Origin: Bacillus fungorum
GTDB lineage: Bacteria > Bacillota > Bacilli > Bacillales > Bacillaceae_G
Direction: 5' to 3'
Assembly (NCBI RefSeq): GCF_002746455.1
Contig: NZ_NWUW01000007.1
Location: 62,001-126,000, forward strand
DNA: 64,000 nucleotides
A program made the position numbers and the translations under genes. Below, piece by piece: positions 42,013-50,783 of the stretch. Each line of letters opens with the position of its first letter. Within the stretch, counting starts at the first letter, position 1. Below the pieces are notes generated by a model. It worked only from the letters and a program-made list of their open reading frames with translations, had not been told where the DNA came from and searched no databases.

Positions 42013-42045
42013 GGAGAACTTGTGATTTTCACAAGTTCTTTTTAT
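42013..42045 (+). terminator. Terminator of bmrCD
   Basis: AGAACTTGTG / CACAAGTTCT stem (42015-42024, 42030-42039) followed by TTTTTATT. Confidence 0.87.
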
Positions 42046-42295
42046 TGGTGAATATATCGATTCTTCAGCGAATCACGACTGTTAAATAAGAAGTATTGTT
42101 TTACCTTTTTCTTTATAAATGCTATATTTAAAAACGTTACTTATTTTTTGTATGTAGCGTTATTTTTCTCTTTTGTTTGATTATGAAGAAAAAGGATAAA
42201 CTAAATAAGAACATTTTCATTGAAAAATTGTTCAAGATTGCATACAATCAATATAGTTTTTAAATTCCTATCAGAATACTTGGAGGATTACCATC
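42046..42295 (+). other. Upstream region of the tcy-like operon
   Basis: About 250 bp, AT-rich. TTGTTC followed after 18 bp by TATAGT (about 42227-42257) is a candidate promoter 35-70 bp before the first gene. No S-box, T-box or other riboswitch was recognised. Confidence 0.4.
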
Positions 42296-43093
42296 ATGAA
42301 AAAATTATTTTCAGTACTTGCACTAACTACATTAGCGATCGGGATTGTAGCGGGCTGTGGTAAAGAAGAGAAAAAAGATACAGCTAGTCAAGATGCGTTA
42401 CAAAAGATAAAACAAAGTGGTGAACTTGTAATTGGAACAGAAGGTACATATCCACCGTTCACATTCCACGATTCAAGCAATAAATTAACTGGATTTGACG
42501 TTGAATTAGCAGAAGAAGTTTCAAAACGTTTAGGTGTAAAACCTGTGTTTAAAGAAACACAATGGGATAGTTTACTTGCTGGCCTAGATGCAAAACGTTT
42601 CGATATGGTTGCGAATGAAGTTGGTATTCGTGAAGATCGCCAAAAGAAATATGACTTCTCTAGCCCATACGTATCATCTTCAGCGGTATTAGTTATTGCA
42701 AAAGATAAAGATAAACCTGCTACATTTGCTGATGTAAAAGGATTAAAAGCAGCACAATCTTTAACAAGTAACTATGCAGATATTGCTAAGAAAAATGGTG
42801 CGGAAATCACAAATGTAGAAGGCTTTAGCCAAGCGGCAGAATTATTAAATACTGGCCGCGTTGATTTCACAATTAATGATAAATTATCAGTGTTGAACTA
42901 CTTAGAAACGAAAAAAGATGCAAAAATTAAAATTGTAGATACAGAAAAAGAAGCGTCACAAAGTGGATTCTTATTCCGTAAAGGTAGCGACAAGCTAGTA
43001 CAAGAAGTAAATAAAGCGTTAGAAGATATGAAAAAAGACGGTACGTATGACAAAATAGCGAAAAAATGGTTCGGTGAAAATGTATCTAAGTAG
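42296..43093 (+). CDS. tcyA: Polar amino acid (cystine-type) ABC transporter substrate-binding lipoprotein
   Basis: A 265-residue lipoprotein: signal MKKLFSVLALTTLAIGIVAGC with lipobox (IVAGC-G, Cys21). The solute-binding family 3 fold starts at GELVIGTEGTYPPFTFHD (about residues 42-59); GFDVELAEEVSKRLG and FDMVANEVGIREDRQKKYDFSSPY (key VGIREDRQKKYDFS, about 106-119) are typical of cystine binders such as TcyA/FliY. It begins a three-gene operon with permease and ATPase, arranged as tcyABC of B. subtilis. Cystine is the likely ligand, though other polar amino acids cannot be excluded. Confidence 0.85.
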   Translation: MKKLFSVLALTTLAIGIVAGCGKEEKKDTASQDALQKIKQSGELVIGTEGTYPPFTFHDSSNKLTGFDVELAEEVSKRLGVKPVFKETQWDSLLAGLDAKRFDMVANEVGIREDRQKKYDFSSPYVSSSAVLVIAKDKDKPATFADVKGLKAAQSLTSNYADIAKKNGAEITNVEGFSQAAELLNTGRVDFTINDKLSVLNYLETKKDAKIKIVDTEKEASQSGFLFRKGSDKLVQEVNKALEDMKKDGTYDKIAKKWFGENVSK

Positions 43094-43778
43094 TGCATTG
43101 GTTTCAGATCGATTGTCTACTTGGATAGATATTATGCAGTCTTCCTTCATGCCTATGCTGAAGGAAGCTGTTTTTACGACAATTCCATTAACGCTTATTA
43201 CATTTATTATCGGGATTATACTTGCGACGTTAACGGCGCTGGCACGTATTTCAGGTAGTCGTATTTTACAATGGATTGCTCGTATCTATGTATCTATCAT
43301 TCGCGGAACGCCACTTCTTGTACAGTTATTTATTATTTTCTATGGTCTTCCAACTCTTAATATTGAAGTTGAGCCATATACAGCAGCAGTTGTTGGATTT
43401 TCATTAAATGTCGGTGCGTATGCATCAGAAATTATTCGTGCTTCAATTCTTTCCATTCCGAAAGGGCAGTGGGAAGCAGCTTACACAATTGGGATGACAT
43501 ACCCGCAAGCGTTAAAACGTGTTATTTTACCGCAAGCGAGGCGCGTATCTATCCCGCCGCTTTCAAATACATTTATTAGCTTAGTGAAGGATACTTCGTT
43601 AGCATCGTTAATTTTAGTAACAGAAATGTTCCGAAAAGCGCAGGAAATTGCGGCAATGAACTACGAGTTTTTAATTGTTTATTTCGAAGCAGGTCTTATT
43701 TATTGGGTAATTTGCTTCTTATTATCTATCGTGCAACAAATATTAGAAAAACGTTCAGAACGTTACACTCTAAAATAA
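43080..43778 (+). CDS. tcyB: Polar amino acid (cystine-type) ABC transporter permease
   Basis: A 232-residue permease of the HisM/GlnP type with five to six helices. The N-terminal GLTF-like region is [43 protein letters not shown] (key [17 protein letters not shown], about residues 70-86) and the EAA loop [24 protein letters not shown] (about 135-158) are diagnostic. The start is placed at the ATG 43080; GTG at 43074 is an alternative. The gene overlaps the end of the binding-protein gene by 14 bp, so translation is coupled. Confidence 0.87.
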   Translation: MYLSSALVSDRLSTWIDIMQSSFMPMLKEAVFTTIPLTLITFIIGIILATLTALARISGSRILQWIARIYVSIIRGTPLLVQLFIIFYGLPTLNIEVEPYTAAVVGFSLNVGAYASEIIRASILSIPKGQWEAAYTIGMTYPQALKRVILPQARRVSIPPLSNTFISLVKDTSLASLILVTEMFRKAQEIAAMNYEFLIVYFEAGLIYWVICFLLSIVQQILEKRSERYTLK

Positions 43779-43806
43779 CCCTTTCATAAAAGGAGTTTTT
43801 GTTTTT

Positions 43807-44541
43807 ATGATTTCAATTCAGCACTTACAAAAAAGTTTCGGAGATAATACTGTACTAAAGCATATAGATTTATCAGTTGAGAAGGGAGAAGTTGTTGTTA
43901 TTATCGGGCCATCTGGATCTGGTAAAACGACATTCTTACGTTGTCTCAACGTGCTAGAAACGCCGAACGCTGGTAGTATTCGTATCGGTAATAAAGAGCT
44001 CGACTTCTCTCAAAAAGTATCGAAGAAAGATATTGTCAATCTTCGTACGCAAACAGGTATGGTATTCCAGCACCATAACTTATTCCCGCATTTAACAGCA
44101 CTTCAAAATGTAATGGAAGGGCTCGTTACAGTGAAAAAGATGGGGAAAGAAGAAGCGAAGAAAAAAGCCAACTATTTTCTTGAAAAAGTTGGTCTTGCGG
44201 ATAAAGTAGACTTATATCCGTTCCAATTATCAGGCGGACAACAACAGCGCGTTGGAATTGCTCGCGCGCTTGCGATGGAGCCGGAGGTGTTACTATTTGA
44301 TGAGCCAACGTCAGCACTTGATCCTGAACTCGTTCAAGAAGTTCTGAAAGTAATGAAAGAACTTGCTAAAGAAGGCATGACGATGGTTATTGTAACGCAC
44401 GAAATGCGCTTTGCACATCAAATTGCGAACCGCGTTATTTTCATGGATGGCGGTGTCGTTGTCGAACAAGGTACACCAGAAGATGTATTTACAAATCCAA
44501 AAGAAGAACGTACGAAGAAGTTTTTACAAATGTTGCAATAA
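43807..44541 (+). CDS. tcyC: Polar amino acid (cystine-type) ABC transporter ATPase
   Basis: A 244-residue ATPase of the GlnQ/HisP/TcyC family. Walker A is GPSGSGKTT (about residues 37-45), Q-loop in [15 protein letters not shown], signature [15 protein letters not shown] (about 139-153), Walker [16 protein letters not shown] (about 160-174), H-loop VTHEM. AAAAGGAG lies upstream of the ATG with a 12-bp spacing. It ends the operon before a strong terminator and provides the energy for amino acid import. Confidence 0.9.
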   Translation: MISIQHLQKSFGDNTVLKHIDLSVEKGEVVVIIGPSGSGKTTFLRCLNVLETPNAGSIRIGNKELDFSQKVSKKDIVNLRTQTGMVFQHHNLFPHLTALQNVMEGLVTVKKMGKEEAKKKANYFLEKVGLADKVDLYPFQLSGGQQQRVGIARALAMEPEVLLFDEPTSALDPELVQEVLKVMKELAKEGMTMVIVTHEMRFAHQIANRVIFMDGGVVVEQGTPEDVFTNPKEERTKKFLQMLQ

Positions 44542-44546
44542 ATGAA

Positions 44547-44583
44547 GGAAGGTCTCAAGGCATATGCCTTGAGACCTTTTTGC
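44547..44583. terminator. Bidirectional terminator, tcyC / sspB
   Basis: Perfect 14-bp stem AAGGTCTCAAGGCA / TGCCTTGAGACCTT with a 2-nt centre, followed by TTTT. It separates convergent genes. Confidence 0.9.
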
Positions 44584-44592
44584 CATATATAT

Positions 44593-44796
44593 TTATTTTT
44601 GGAATCCGCCAAGGCTTTGCTCAGCCATTGCAACTAGACGTTTTGTAATTTCTCCACCAACAGAACCGTTAGCACGAGCCGTAGAATCTGCTCCTAATTG
44701 TACACCAAATTCTTGAGCGATTTCGTACTTCATTTGATCGATTGCAGCTGTTGCTCCTGGTACTACTAATTGATTGTAAGAACTTTGGTTTGCCAT
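44593..44796 (-). CDS. sspB: Small acid-soluble spore protein, alpha/beta type
   Basis: A 67-residue SASP that coats and protects DNA in the dormant spore. The family motifs are intact: [33 protein letters not shown], with the germination-protease site around EIAQEFGVQ (about residues 25-33) and the DNA-binding [12 protein letters not shown] (about 44-55). AAGGAGGATA lies 8 bp upstream of the ATG. Position next to yheD-yheC-yheB-yheA matches sspB of B. subtilis. A sigma-G-type promoter (44909-44938) and a tRNA-like fold are located upstream on the same strand. Confidence 0.95.
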   Translation of the reverse strand: MANQSSYNQLVVPGATAAIDQMKYEIAQEFGVQLGADSTARANGSVGGEITKRLVAMAEQSLGGFQK

Positions 44797-44832
44797 AGGA
44801 ATATATCCTCCTTAGAGTTATAAAAATTTTTT

Positions 44833-44886
44833 TGGTTGGACTAGCTGGAGTTGAACCAGATTATCGCCCCGTTTGGCGCTAATCCA
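44833..44886 (-). ncRNA. 54-nt tRNA-like element with encoded CCA in the sspB leader
   Basis: Read 5' to 3' on the minus strand from 44886: acceptor strand TGGATTA, a 19-nt middle with stem CGCC / GGCG, a T-arm CTGG-TTCAACT-CCAG with a canonical GGTTCAA, acceptor strand TAGTCCA (7 pairs, one G-U), then A and CCA. There is no D-arm. Length 54 nt against about 75 for a tRNA. It lies about 15 nt after the expected sigma-G start and 36 nt before the sspB start codon. It could be a tRNA relic, a functional tRNA-like RNA (compare the B. cereus stationary-phase tRNA-Other, identity unverified), or a regulatory leader structure. Confidence 0.6.
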
Positions 44887-44908
44887 TCGGTAATTAAGTT
44901 TGTACTCA

Positions 44909-44938
44909 TAGTATGGATGTTACCTAGAAAGATATACG
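44909..44938 (-). promoter_or_regulatory. Sigma-G-type promoter of the tRNA-like element and sspB
   Basis: On the minus strand CATACTA (44909-44915) is a perfect sigma-G -10 and CGTATA (44933-44938) a reasonable -35, 17 bp apart. Forespore transcription is expected for SASP genes. The transcript would start near 44901 and include the tRNA-like fold. Confidence 0.72.
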
Positions 44939-45058
44939 AAATAATAATTTGTAAATTTTGTAAAAAATATTGGTGATTTCGTAAATTATGAAATAAGAGT
45001 AATCGTTGTATTTTTTAGAAAGAAGGCTAAACTAAGAGCGATATGAAATATGTTTTTT

Positions 45059-45074
45059 GTATCCCGCTATTTGG
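45059..45074. repeat. bcr1 left-end-like fragment
   Basis: GTATCCCGCTATTTG resembles the left end of bcr1 (TTTATCCCGCTATTTGCGG), but the following sequence is unrelated apart from scattered words. Possibly a truncated copy; weak. Confidence 0.3.
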
Positions 45075-45213
45075 AGGCAAATCATTAACTTCTTATTTAT
45101 AACTTATTACATTTATAGTTCTATTTTGAGTAGGAGTGGGATAGAACGCTCCTATGCACGGCTAGATGCTCTCTTCAATCAGCTTGTAAATGATAACGTA
45201 TGGAGGAATCGTG

Positions 45214-45459
45214 ATGGGAATTTGCCCGCTTTGCAACGCATTAGAATCACAAACATATTCTTGTCAAAATTGTCAAAGTATACTCCAAGATTATGGGAAG
45301 GCTGTAGATTACATAGACGATTATAGTGCGTATATGGACCAAGAATTATTAAGTGCAGTAGATGGGTTAACAAATAATAATTCAAATGAATACTGCAAAC
45401 ATATTTTTTATTGCGGAGTATGTAATGTGGAAACAGAGGTTGTAATAAAACTTGTGTAA
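45214..45459 (+). CDS. Small double zinc-ribbon protein, unknown
   Basis: I do not recognise a named family for this 81-residue protein. Two CxxC-type knuckles sit at the N terminus (CPLC at about residues 4-7, CQNC at about 19-22) and one more Cys/His cluster at the C terminus (CKHIFYCGVC, about 61-70), separated by an acidic helix (DYIDDYSAYMDQELL). Zn binding is likely. The start follows TATGGAGG at 45198-45205; an upstream ATG at 45190 includes the ribosome site. It lies where yheE is in B. subtilis but does not look like it. A terminator follows directly. Confidence 0.7.
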   Translation: MGICPLCNALESQTYSCQNCQSILQDYGKAVDYIDDYSAYMDQELLSAVDGLTNNNSNEYCKHIFYCGVCNVETEVVIKLV

Positions 45460-45461
45460 AT

Positions 45462-45500
45462 AGAAAACTTCCACCTTATGAATGAGGTGGAAGTTTTTGT
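45462..45500. terminator. Bidirectional terminator, zinc-ribbon gene / yheD
   Basis: AAAACTTCCACCT / AGGTGGAAGTTTT stem with T-run; left arm lies just before the yheD stop region. Confidence 0.85.
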
Positions 45501-46936
45501 TTTCGTATGTGTGAGTGAATCATAGTGGACCGGATATGTTTGGTGTTTGAGGAAGCCCCTAATTTTATTTGAGACATTTTTTCTTTTGCACCCCGCAAAG
45601 AATGTTCAGTTAAGTAGATGGCATATTCGTAAAATAATTGGCGCGTCAGTTCACTTTGTGCTTTTAACTTCGCATCTTGGAATACAGTTCGCCCAGGTTT
45701 AGAGTTTGCTTCAAAGAGCCACGGGTTTTCCTGCGTGTCTAAACCGATATCAAAACCAATCTCACCGATGTTGCCGGTTACTTGTTCGTCGAGTGCATAA
45801 CTTATTTGCAGAGCAGTTTGTTTTAACTTGTTTTCAATTTGAACTTGTTTCGTCGGATCTGGAAAAAGCTCTTGCAGTAATTTTGTGTCACCGCCGCTAT
45901 TTACGTGTGTTGTTAAACTACCTTTGCCAGCAATTTTTGCGACGATTGCACTGACCATCCATTGGCCGAAATGATTTTTATTTGTATGAATGCGGAAATC
46001 AACAGGTTGCCCATTGAAGCGAAGTAAGGAAATACCTTGTTGTACGATAAACGTTTTTAAATCATGTCCTTTTAACACATGGTTCAGAAGCGTTTCTAAT
46101 GATTGGTACTTTCTTAGTTTGTTTTCTTCATTTTCGCGATAACGACAGTAGTAGCAATTCTCTGCTTGAGAATAAAATAGTTGATGAATATTTCTACCGA
46201 AGCTACCATGAATCGGTTTCATGTAAATCGATTTATACGTTCCGAGAAATCGTTCTACTTGTTCGAAGTGCTGAAATGTTTCTGTGTTTGGTAATAACGG
46301 CATAATGGATTCATCTTTCATAAGAAGTTGATGCACTTCCCATTTATTAAAAAAACCTGGGTTAAACCATGGAATAGCATAGTCATGTTCTAACTTCCTT
46401 TTTGCTCTTACGATCGGTTTATAATTTTCGGCTTTCCGATTGGGTAATCGATCGTAAATGACATTCGGTAAAGGGACTTTTTTCTTTACCCATTGCTCTT
46501 CTTGAAAGAAATATCCTTCAATTGTTTCGTCTTCCCAGTTTATATGTTGTACACCAAAAACGAATACAAATGGTTGCAAGGTGAATGGCGGCGTTAGTAA
46601 CTCGCCAAGAGAAGTTGAGCGGTTCCCTACAGGATTAGAAGAGTCATCGTTAAAACCAGTTGTGAAAATCCCGATTAGTGGCCCGAAAATAATTGTTTCA
46701 TTTTGCGTGAATGCATGAATGGTAGTGGAATGAGGAAGTAAAAGTTTTTCTGCAATTTGTTTTCCGATAATGATTTTGCGGGTGAAGGAATAATGAATCT
46801 TAACCTCTTCACTGGCAACATGGCGTATGCCGAAGGATAGGGATGTAATCGGTGGTGTAATAGAAAAAATATAAGGTAAAGTAATACTATTTGGATGCTC
46901 ATCTGAAATGTTTAATGTATATATGTGCTCTTTCAA
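45476..46936 (-). CDS. yheD: Spore coat-associated YheC/YheD family protein (YheD)
   Basis: A 486-residue ATP-grasp-like protein of the YheCD family, associated with the endospore coat. The start is taken as TTG at 46936 after AAAGGAGGT; the frame to 46957 begins inside the ribosome site. The C-terminal half has ATP-grasp elements: YMKPIHGSFGRNIHQL (about residues 235-250), FIVQQGISLLRFNGQPVDFRIHT (key PVDFRIH, about 327-333) and IGEIGFDIGLDTQENPWLFEANSKPGR (key WLFEANSKPGR, about 416-426). It follows yheC closely, overlapping its ribosome site, as in the B. subtilis yhe order. Confidence 0.9.
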   Translation of the reverse strand: MKEHIYTLNISDEHPNSITLPYIFSITPPITSLSFGIRHVASEEVKIHYSFTRKIIIGKQIAEKLLLPHSTTIHAFTQNETIIFGPLIGIFTTGFNDDSSNPVGNRSTSLGELLTPPFTLQPFVFVFGVQHINWEDETIEGYFFQEEQWVKKKVPLPNVIYDRLPNRKAENYKPIVRAKRKLEHDYAIPWFNPGFFNKWEVHQLLMKDESIMPLLPNTETFQHFEQVERFLGTYKSIYMKPIHGSFGRNIHQLFYSQAENCYYCRYRENEENKLRKYQSLETLLNHVLKGHDLKTFIVQQGISLLRFNGQPVDFRIHTNKNHFGQWMVSAIVAKIAGKGSLTTHVNSGGDTKLLQELFPDPTKQVQIENKLKQTALQISYALDEQVTGNIGEIGFDIGLDTQENPWLFEANSKPGRTVFQDAKLKAQSELTRQLFYEYAIYLTEHSLRGAKEKMSQIKLGASSNTKHIRSTMIHSHIRKQKLPPHS

Positions 46937-46956
46937 AATGGACTTACCTCCTTTCA

Positions 46957-48009
46957 TTATGGTGTAAAGCGACTAAATTTTAATGGTCCGTGATATATTT
47001 TTTCGGCTAATGAATCACTATGACGAATGTAATGTTCGTACGGGGGGATCGTGTTGACATACATAAGCCAAATTGCCCCTTTTTGATCCATAATGGTGGA
47101 AAGCTCTAGCTCGAATAACGAAGAATAAGATTGATCTAGTGTTTGAAATACTTCATTTATAATGTCTTGTAAAGCGTTTTGTAATAGTTGTACACCGGTA
47201 CTAGATAGTACGTATTTAATTTTTGAAAATGAATGCAACGAGGAATCATCCGTTGCCGAAAGTAAAAGTTGATTCGGAAATAAGCTTTTTTGTATAAATT
47301 GCCCGATAACGTTCCACTCGTGTTCTTTGTTTTTTTGCAAAATGGTTCGAATATGGAGTGGATAAGATAATTGATTTGGTGGTTGCAGCATAGTATGGGT
47401 GATGTAACGCGCTGAACGTATATTAGATTTGTACCAAGATATAAATTCATCAGTCCGTTTGATTGGAGTAGAATTATGATATGCGTCATTTATTGTATCA
47501 ATATGAAACGTTTTATTTTTATAAGCGACCCGGTACAGACTTTCATTGGAATGTGTGTTAGTAGGACGTATAATAATATCTTTTGTTTTTAATAACAGTT
47601 TGAAAACGTTTTGTATTGTTGCTATTTCAAATTTTGGTATATAAGGAGATAAATTTTTATTCGTGAAAAATACATCATGTAGTTCGCTTAAGTCAATGAG
47701 TGTGTTATTTAAAAAGGTAGTGGAAGGACGATTGTGTAATGAGTGAATAATTGATTTTGCTTTTTCGAAGTCTGTTTCCTCGTTAAAAGAAGAACGATCA
47801 TATATATAAGAAGGAATAGGGAATGTTTGCTCTTTCCATTTTCCTGTATCTGTATCATAAATCAGACCAGAAATAAGATCTGTTTTAGGATCCATACCAA
47901 ATGGCGTAAACTGTGCAACGACATTATGATAAAGCCGGGCGCGTTTAGCGATTTCGGTGTAATACGTTTGCTCATAATGAGGCTCAGAAGTTAAAATACC
48001 GAGAACCAA
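46957..48009 (-). CDS. yheC: Spore coat-associated YheC/YheD family protein (YheC)
   Basis: A 350-residue paralogue of the preceding YheD. It begins LVLGILTSEPHYEQTYYTEIA and contains DRSSFNEETDFEKAKSIIHSLHN, then RPTNTHSNESLYRV, PLHIRTILQKN and ELELSTIMDQKGAIWLMYVNTIPP, ATP-grasp-like segments in the family order but with less conserved ligand residues. TTG at 48009 is preferred as start because AAAGGAG lies 8 bp upstream; GTG at 48018 overlaps the ribosome site. It is part of the spore-coat-associated yheCD pair, divergent to yheB. Confidence 0.85.
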   Translation of the reverse strand: MVLGILTSEPHYEQTYYTEIAKRARLYHNVVAQFTPFGMDPKTDLISGLIYDTDTGKWKEQTFPIPSYIYDRSSFNEETDFEKAKSIIHSLHNRPSTTFLNNTLIDLSELHDVFFTNKNLSPYIPKFEIATIQNVFKLLLKTKDIIIRPTNTHSNESLYRVAYKNKTFHIDTINDAYHNSTPIKRTDEFISWYKSNIRSARYITHTMLQPPNQLSYPLHIRTILQKNKEHEWNVIGQFIQKSLFPNQLLLSATDDSSLHSFSKIKYVLSSTGVQLLQNALQDIINEVFQTLDQSYSSLFELELSTIMDQKGAIWLMYVNTIPPYEHYIRHSDSLAEKIYHGPLKFSRFTP

Positions 48010-48143
48010 CGAAATCACTCCTTTACTAACAAAATGTTGACATAATAGGCGAAGCTATATATTGCAAATACGTTTTTATACCATTATACTTTTGTCCGTA
48101 TGATGATATGCTATAGTTTTGGAGAAGCGAAAGGTTGATTGTA

Positions 48144-49280
48144 ATGAATATATGGTTAAGTATGTTAACGACGACAGGGCTCGGAGCAATTATTGGAGGA
48201 TTCACAAATCATTTAGCGATAAAAATGTTATTTCGTCCTCATCGTCCTATGTATATTGGAAAGTTTCAAGTGCCATTTACACCAGGATTAATTCCGAAGC
48301 GCCGTGATGAGCTTGCTGTTCAATTAGGAAAAATGGTTGTAGAACATTTGTTAACACCAGAAGGAATCGGAAAAAAATTAACAAATGAAGAGTTTCAAAA
48401 AGGTTTAATCCAATGGGCACAAGTGGAAGCGGATAAAGTAATTACGAATGAACAATCACTGCGGCATATGTTAGAAAAATGGAACGTAGCCCATGTAGAA
48501 GAAGAGGCAATTCAAAAAATTGAACATGTGATTACAGAAAAGATTCAGGCATTTTTAGCGGAGTACTATACATATACATGGGAACAGGCGTTACCTCATT
48601 CTGTTCATGAAAAAATAGAGAATGCGATCCCAAATGTCGCGGCATTTATTTTAGAGAGAGGAAGTAGGTTTTTTGAAAGTGAAGAAGGGAAAGCGCGCCT
48701 TTCAAAAATGATTGATGATTTCTTTGCTTCTCGCGGAACACTGCTTAACTTAGTCGGAATGTTTTTAGGAAATGTAAGTGTAGTAGATCGTGTGCAGCCA
48801 GAAGTTATTAAGTTTTTAGGGCAAGATGGTACGAAGCAACTTTTAACTGACGTACTGCAAAAAGAGTGGGAAAAGTTAAAAGGAAGAGATGTAAAAGAAT
48901 TAGAAATGTTTATAGAAAAGGAAACAATTATAAACTCCATTTTGTCAGCAGTTAAAGTTGAGGAAACAGTGCGTAAATTTTTAAACCAATCTGTGCAGCA
49001 AGTATGTGAGCCCGTTCGAGCAACAATTATTGAAAAGGTAGTCCCAAGTGCAGTAACGAAAGGTTTGAATTGGGGGACAGAAAACGTAGAAAGTATATTA
49101 AGCAATCTCCATCTTGCGGAAATTGTCCAGCAAGAAGTGTCTACATTTTCAACGGAGAGACTAGAAGATTTAGTTCTGTCTATTACAAAAAATGAACTAA
49201 AAATGATTACGTATTTAGGTGCCTTATTAGGCGGAATGATCGGGATCGTGCAAGGATTGTTATTATTGTTTCTTAGATAA
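48144..49280 (+). CDS. yheB: DUF445 family membrane protein YheB
   Basis: A 378-residue protein with an N-terminal helix ([30 protein letters not shown]), a long cytosolic or extracytosolic helical domain, and a C-terminal helix ([22 protein letters not shown]). DUF445 motifs [15 protein letters not shown] (about residues 16-30), [16 protein letters not shown] (about 40-55) and GALLGGMIG (about 360-368) are intact. The ATG at 48144 follows GAAAGG. B. subtilis YheB is similar in size and position next to yheA and yheC. Function unknown; a role in spore or membrane organisation is only suggested by context. Confidence 0.9.
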   Translation: MNIWLSMLTTTGLGAIIGGFTNHLAIKMLFRPHRPMYIGKFQVPFTPGLIPKRRDELAVQLGKMVVEHLLTPEGIGKKLTNEEFQKGLIQWAQVEADKVITNEQSLRHMLEKWNVAHVEEEAIQKIEHVITEKIQAFLAEYYTYTWEQALPHSVHEKIENAIPNVAAFILERGSRFFESEEGKARLSKMIDDFFASRGTLLNLVGMFLGNVSVVDRVQPEVIKFLGQDGTKQLLTDVLQKEWEKLKGRDVKELEMFIEKETIINSILSAVKVEETVRKFLNQSVQQVCEPVRATIIEKVVPSAVTKGLNWGTENVESILSNLHLAEIVQQEVSTFSTERLEDLVLSITKNELKMITYLGALLGGMIGIVQGLLLLFLR

Positions 49281-49423
49281 TAAAGGTAAGTACATAGAAA
49301 TAAAATTGAAATTTCTTCACATCTCTTGCATAGTTTGATATGGTAAGAAGAGGTGCGTATGTAAATGCACGTAAAAGGCAGTGCGAGAGAAAAGCGCTAG
49401 CCTTCTAAAGGAGGAAAAATAAA

Positions 49424-49780
49424 ATGACAAAAAACATTCATGATGTAGCATATGAATTACAAAAAGCAATCGCTGAAAACGAAGATTTCCAAACATTAAA
49501 AGCAAGCTATGCAGCAGTACAAGGTGATGCAGCTTCAAAGAACTTATTCGATGAGTTCCGTACAATGCAACTTGGCCTACAACAAAAAATGATGCAAGGT
49601 CAAGAAATCACTGAAGAAGATAACCAAAAAGCACAAGAAGTTGTAGCTCGCATTCAACAAGATGCTAAAATTACAAAGTTAATGGAAACTGAACAACGTC
49701 TAAACGTTGTAATCGGTGACGTTAACAAAATTATCATGAAGCCCCTTGAAGAATTATATAGCGCGCAACAACAAGCGTAA
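49424..49780 (+). CDS. yheA: YheA (YlbF/YmcA family)
   Basis: A 118-residue alpha-helical protein of the YlbF/YmcA superfamily. [26 protein letters not shown] and the [22 protein letters not shown] segment (key [14 protein letters not shown], about residues 43-56) are typical. Relatives act in an RNA-processing/phosphorelay complex that promotes sporulation, competence and biofilm formation; YheA itself is uncharacterised. AAAGGAGG precedes the ATG. It ends the conserved yheD-C-B-A block and is followed by a terminator. Confidence 0.92.
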   Translation: MTKNIHDVAYELQKAIAENEDFQTLKASYAAVQGDAASKNLFDEFRTMQLGLQQKMMQGQEITEEDNQKAQEVVARIQQDAKITKLMETEQRLNVVIGDVNKIIMKPLEELYSAQQQA

Positions 49781-49786
49781 TGAGAG

Positions 49787-49819
49787 AAGACGCTCCTAGT
49801 ATAGGGGCGTCTTTTTTAT
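49787..49819 (+). terminator. Terminator after yheA
   Basis: AAGACGC-T-CCT / AGG-G-GCGTCTT stem followed by TTTTTT. Confidence 0.82.
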
Positions 49820-49822
49820 TCA

Positions 49823-50383
49823 TTAGTGTCTTTGTAAAATAGCTACATTCCATTTCAAATACTTTACTAAAAGTGCGTATAGATGTTTTATCATTTGATA
49901 ACATATGACGGATATGAGTAAACCGCTGCAAAAAGCGATGAACACATTATAGACATCGGAATAACTAATTTGATGAAACCCTTTAAAAAATCCTAACCCT
50001 ATTAATAAAATAGGTGAAATGATTAATAATGGAGTGGCAATGATAAGTGCTAGAAGAATTGGTAATAAAAAGAGTAGTACGAAAAAGGAGATAATGATAA
50101 AGGCAAAGTTTAAAACACTTAAGCTCATAACAGAAAATAGTGCGGTTATCATATTTTTAAAGCTTCGTGTATTGTCAGCATTGCTTATTACATATGAAAC
50201 ATTAAGTTCTTTAGCAATAGTTTTAGGGTTTCCTAGTTTTTTAGAAATTTCCTCTTCAGATATTCCATCCCGTTTACCACTAATAAAATGAGTTTCGTAC
50301 TCGGAGATAATATCCTCCTTTTCTGAATTAGGCATATTCCGCAGGGAAGAATTAAGTTGTTCCAAAAATTCACTTTTGTTCAT
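49823..50383 (-). CDS. DUF1700 (HAAS-domain) membrane protein
   Basis: A 186-residue protein with the HAAS/DUF1700 N terminus: MNKSEFLEQLNSSLRNMPNSEKEDIISEYETHF, key SEKEDIISEYETHF at about residues 19-32, GKRDGISEEEISKKLGNPKTIAKEL, then four hydrophobic helices in the C-terminal half. DUF1700 proteins are usually encoded with a PadR regulator and a DUF4097 adhesin-like protein, but neither is adjacent here. Start at 50383 follows AAAGGAAAG. Function is unknown; envelope sensing is often suggested. Confidence 0.85.
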   Translation of the reverse strand: MNKSEFLEQLNSSLRNMPNSEKEDIISEYETHFISGKRDGISEEEISKKLGNPKTIAKELNVSYVISNADNTRSFKNMITALFSVMSLSVLNFAFIIISFFVLLFLLPILLALIIATPLLIISPILLIGLGFFKGFHQISYSDVYNVFIAFCSGLLISVICYQMIKHLYALLVKYLKWNVAILQRH

Positions 50384-50783
50384 TACAATCACTTTCCTTT
50401 ATAAAATGATGAATTACAGCTGAGAATCCTCTCTTTTTGAAAGGGGGAGAGACTGATCGAAAAAACATTCCAATTAATAGGACTTCCAATATTTACAAAT
50501 ATATCATTTACTAGTGTTCTATGCAAGGTAATGTGAAGTTCTTAATACTGTGATTAGATGGAGTATTTTTGTGCATTTTTAGAGGAGATATAAAAATATT
50601 ATTTTAGGATAAATAAAGGATTGTAAGCGTATTCCTTAATGTGTGTCAAAAAAATGTCAAATTCATATCGTTGGAAAAATAATGTATTTGTAATATAATA
50701 ATAAATAATACTTCACTACGTTAATTAACATAGTGAAATGAAAAACTTTATTACACACATTATGAAATAAAGGAATGATTAGT
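50384..50783. other. 400-bp region upstream of alsS
   Basis: AT-rich, no gene. TTCACTA / TAGTGAA dyad (about 50711-50717, 50731-50737) and a weak cre-like TGTAAGCGTATTCC (50622-50635) could be regulatory sites for alsSD. No alsR gene is adjacent, unlike in B. subtilis. Confidence 0.4.
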
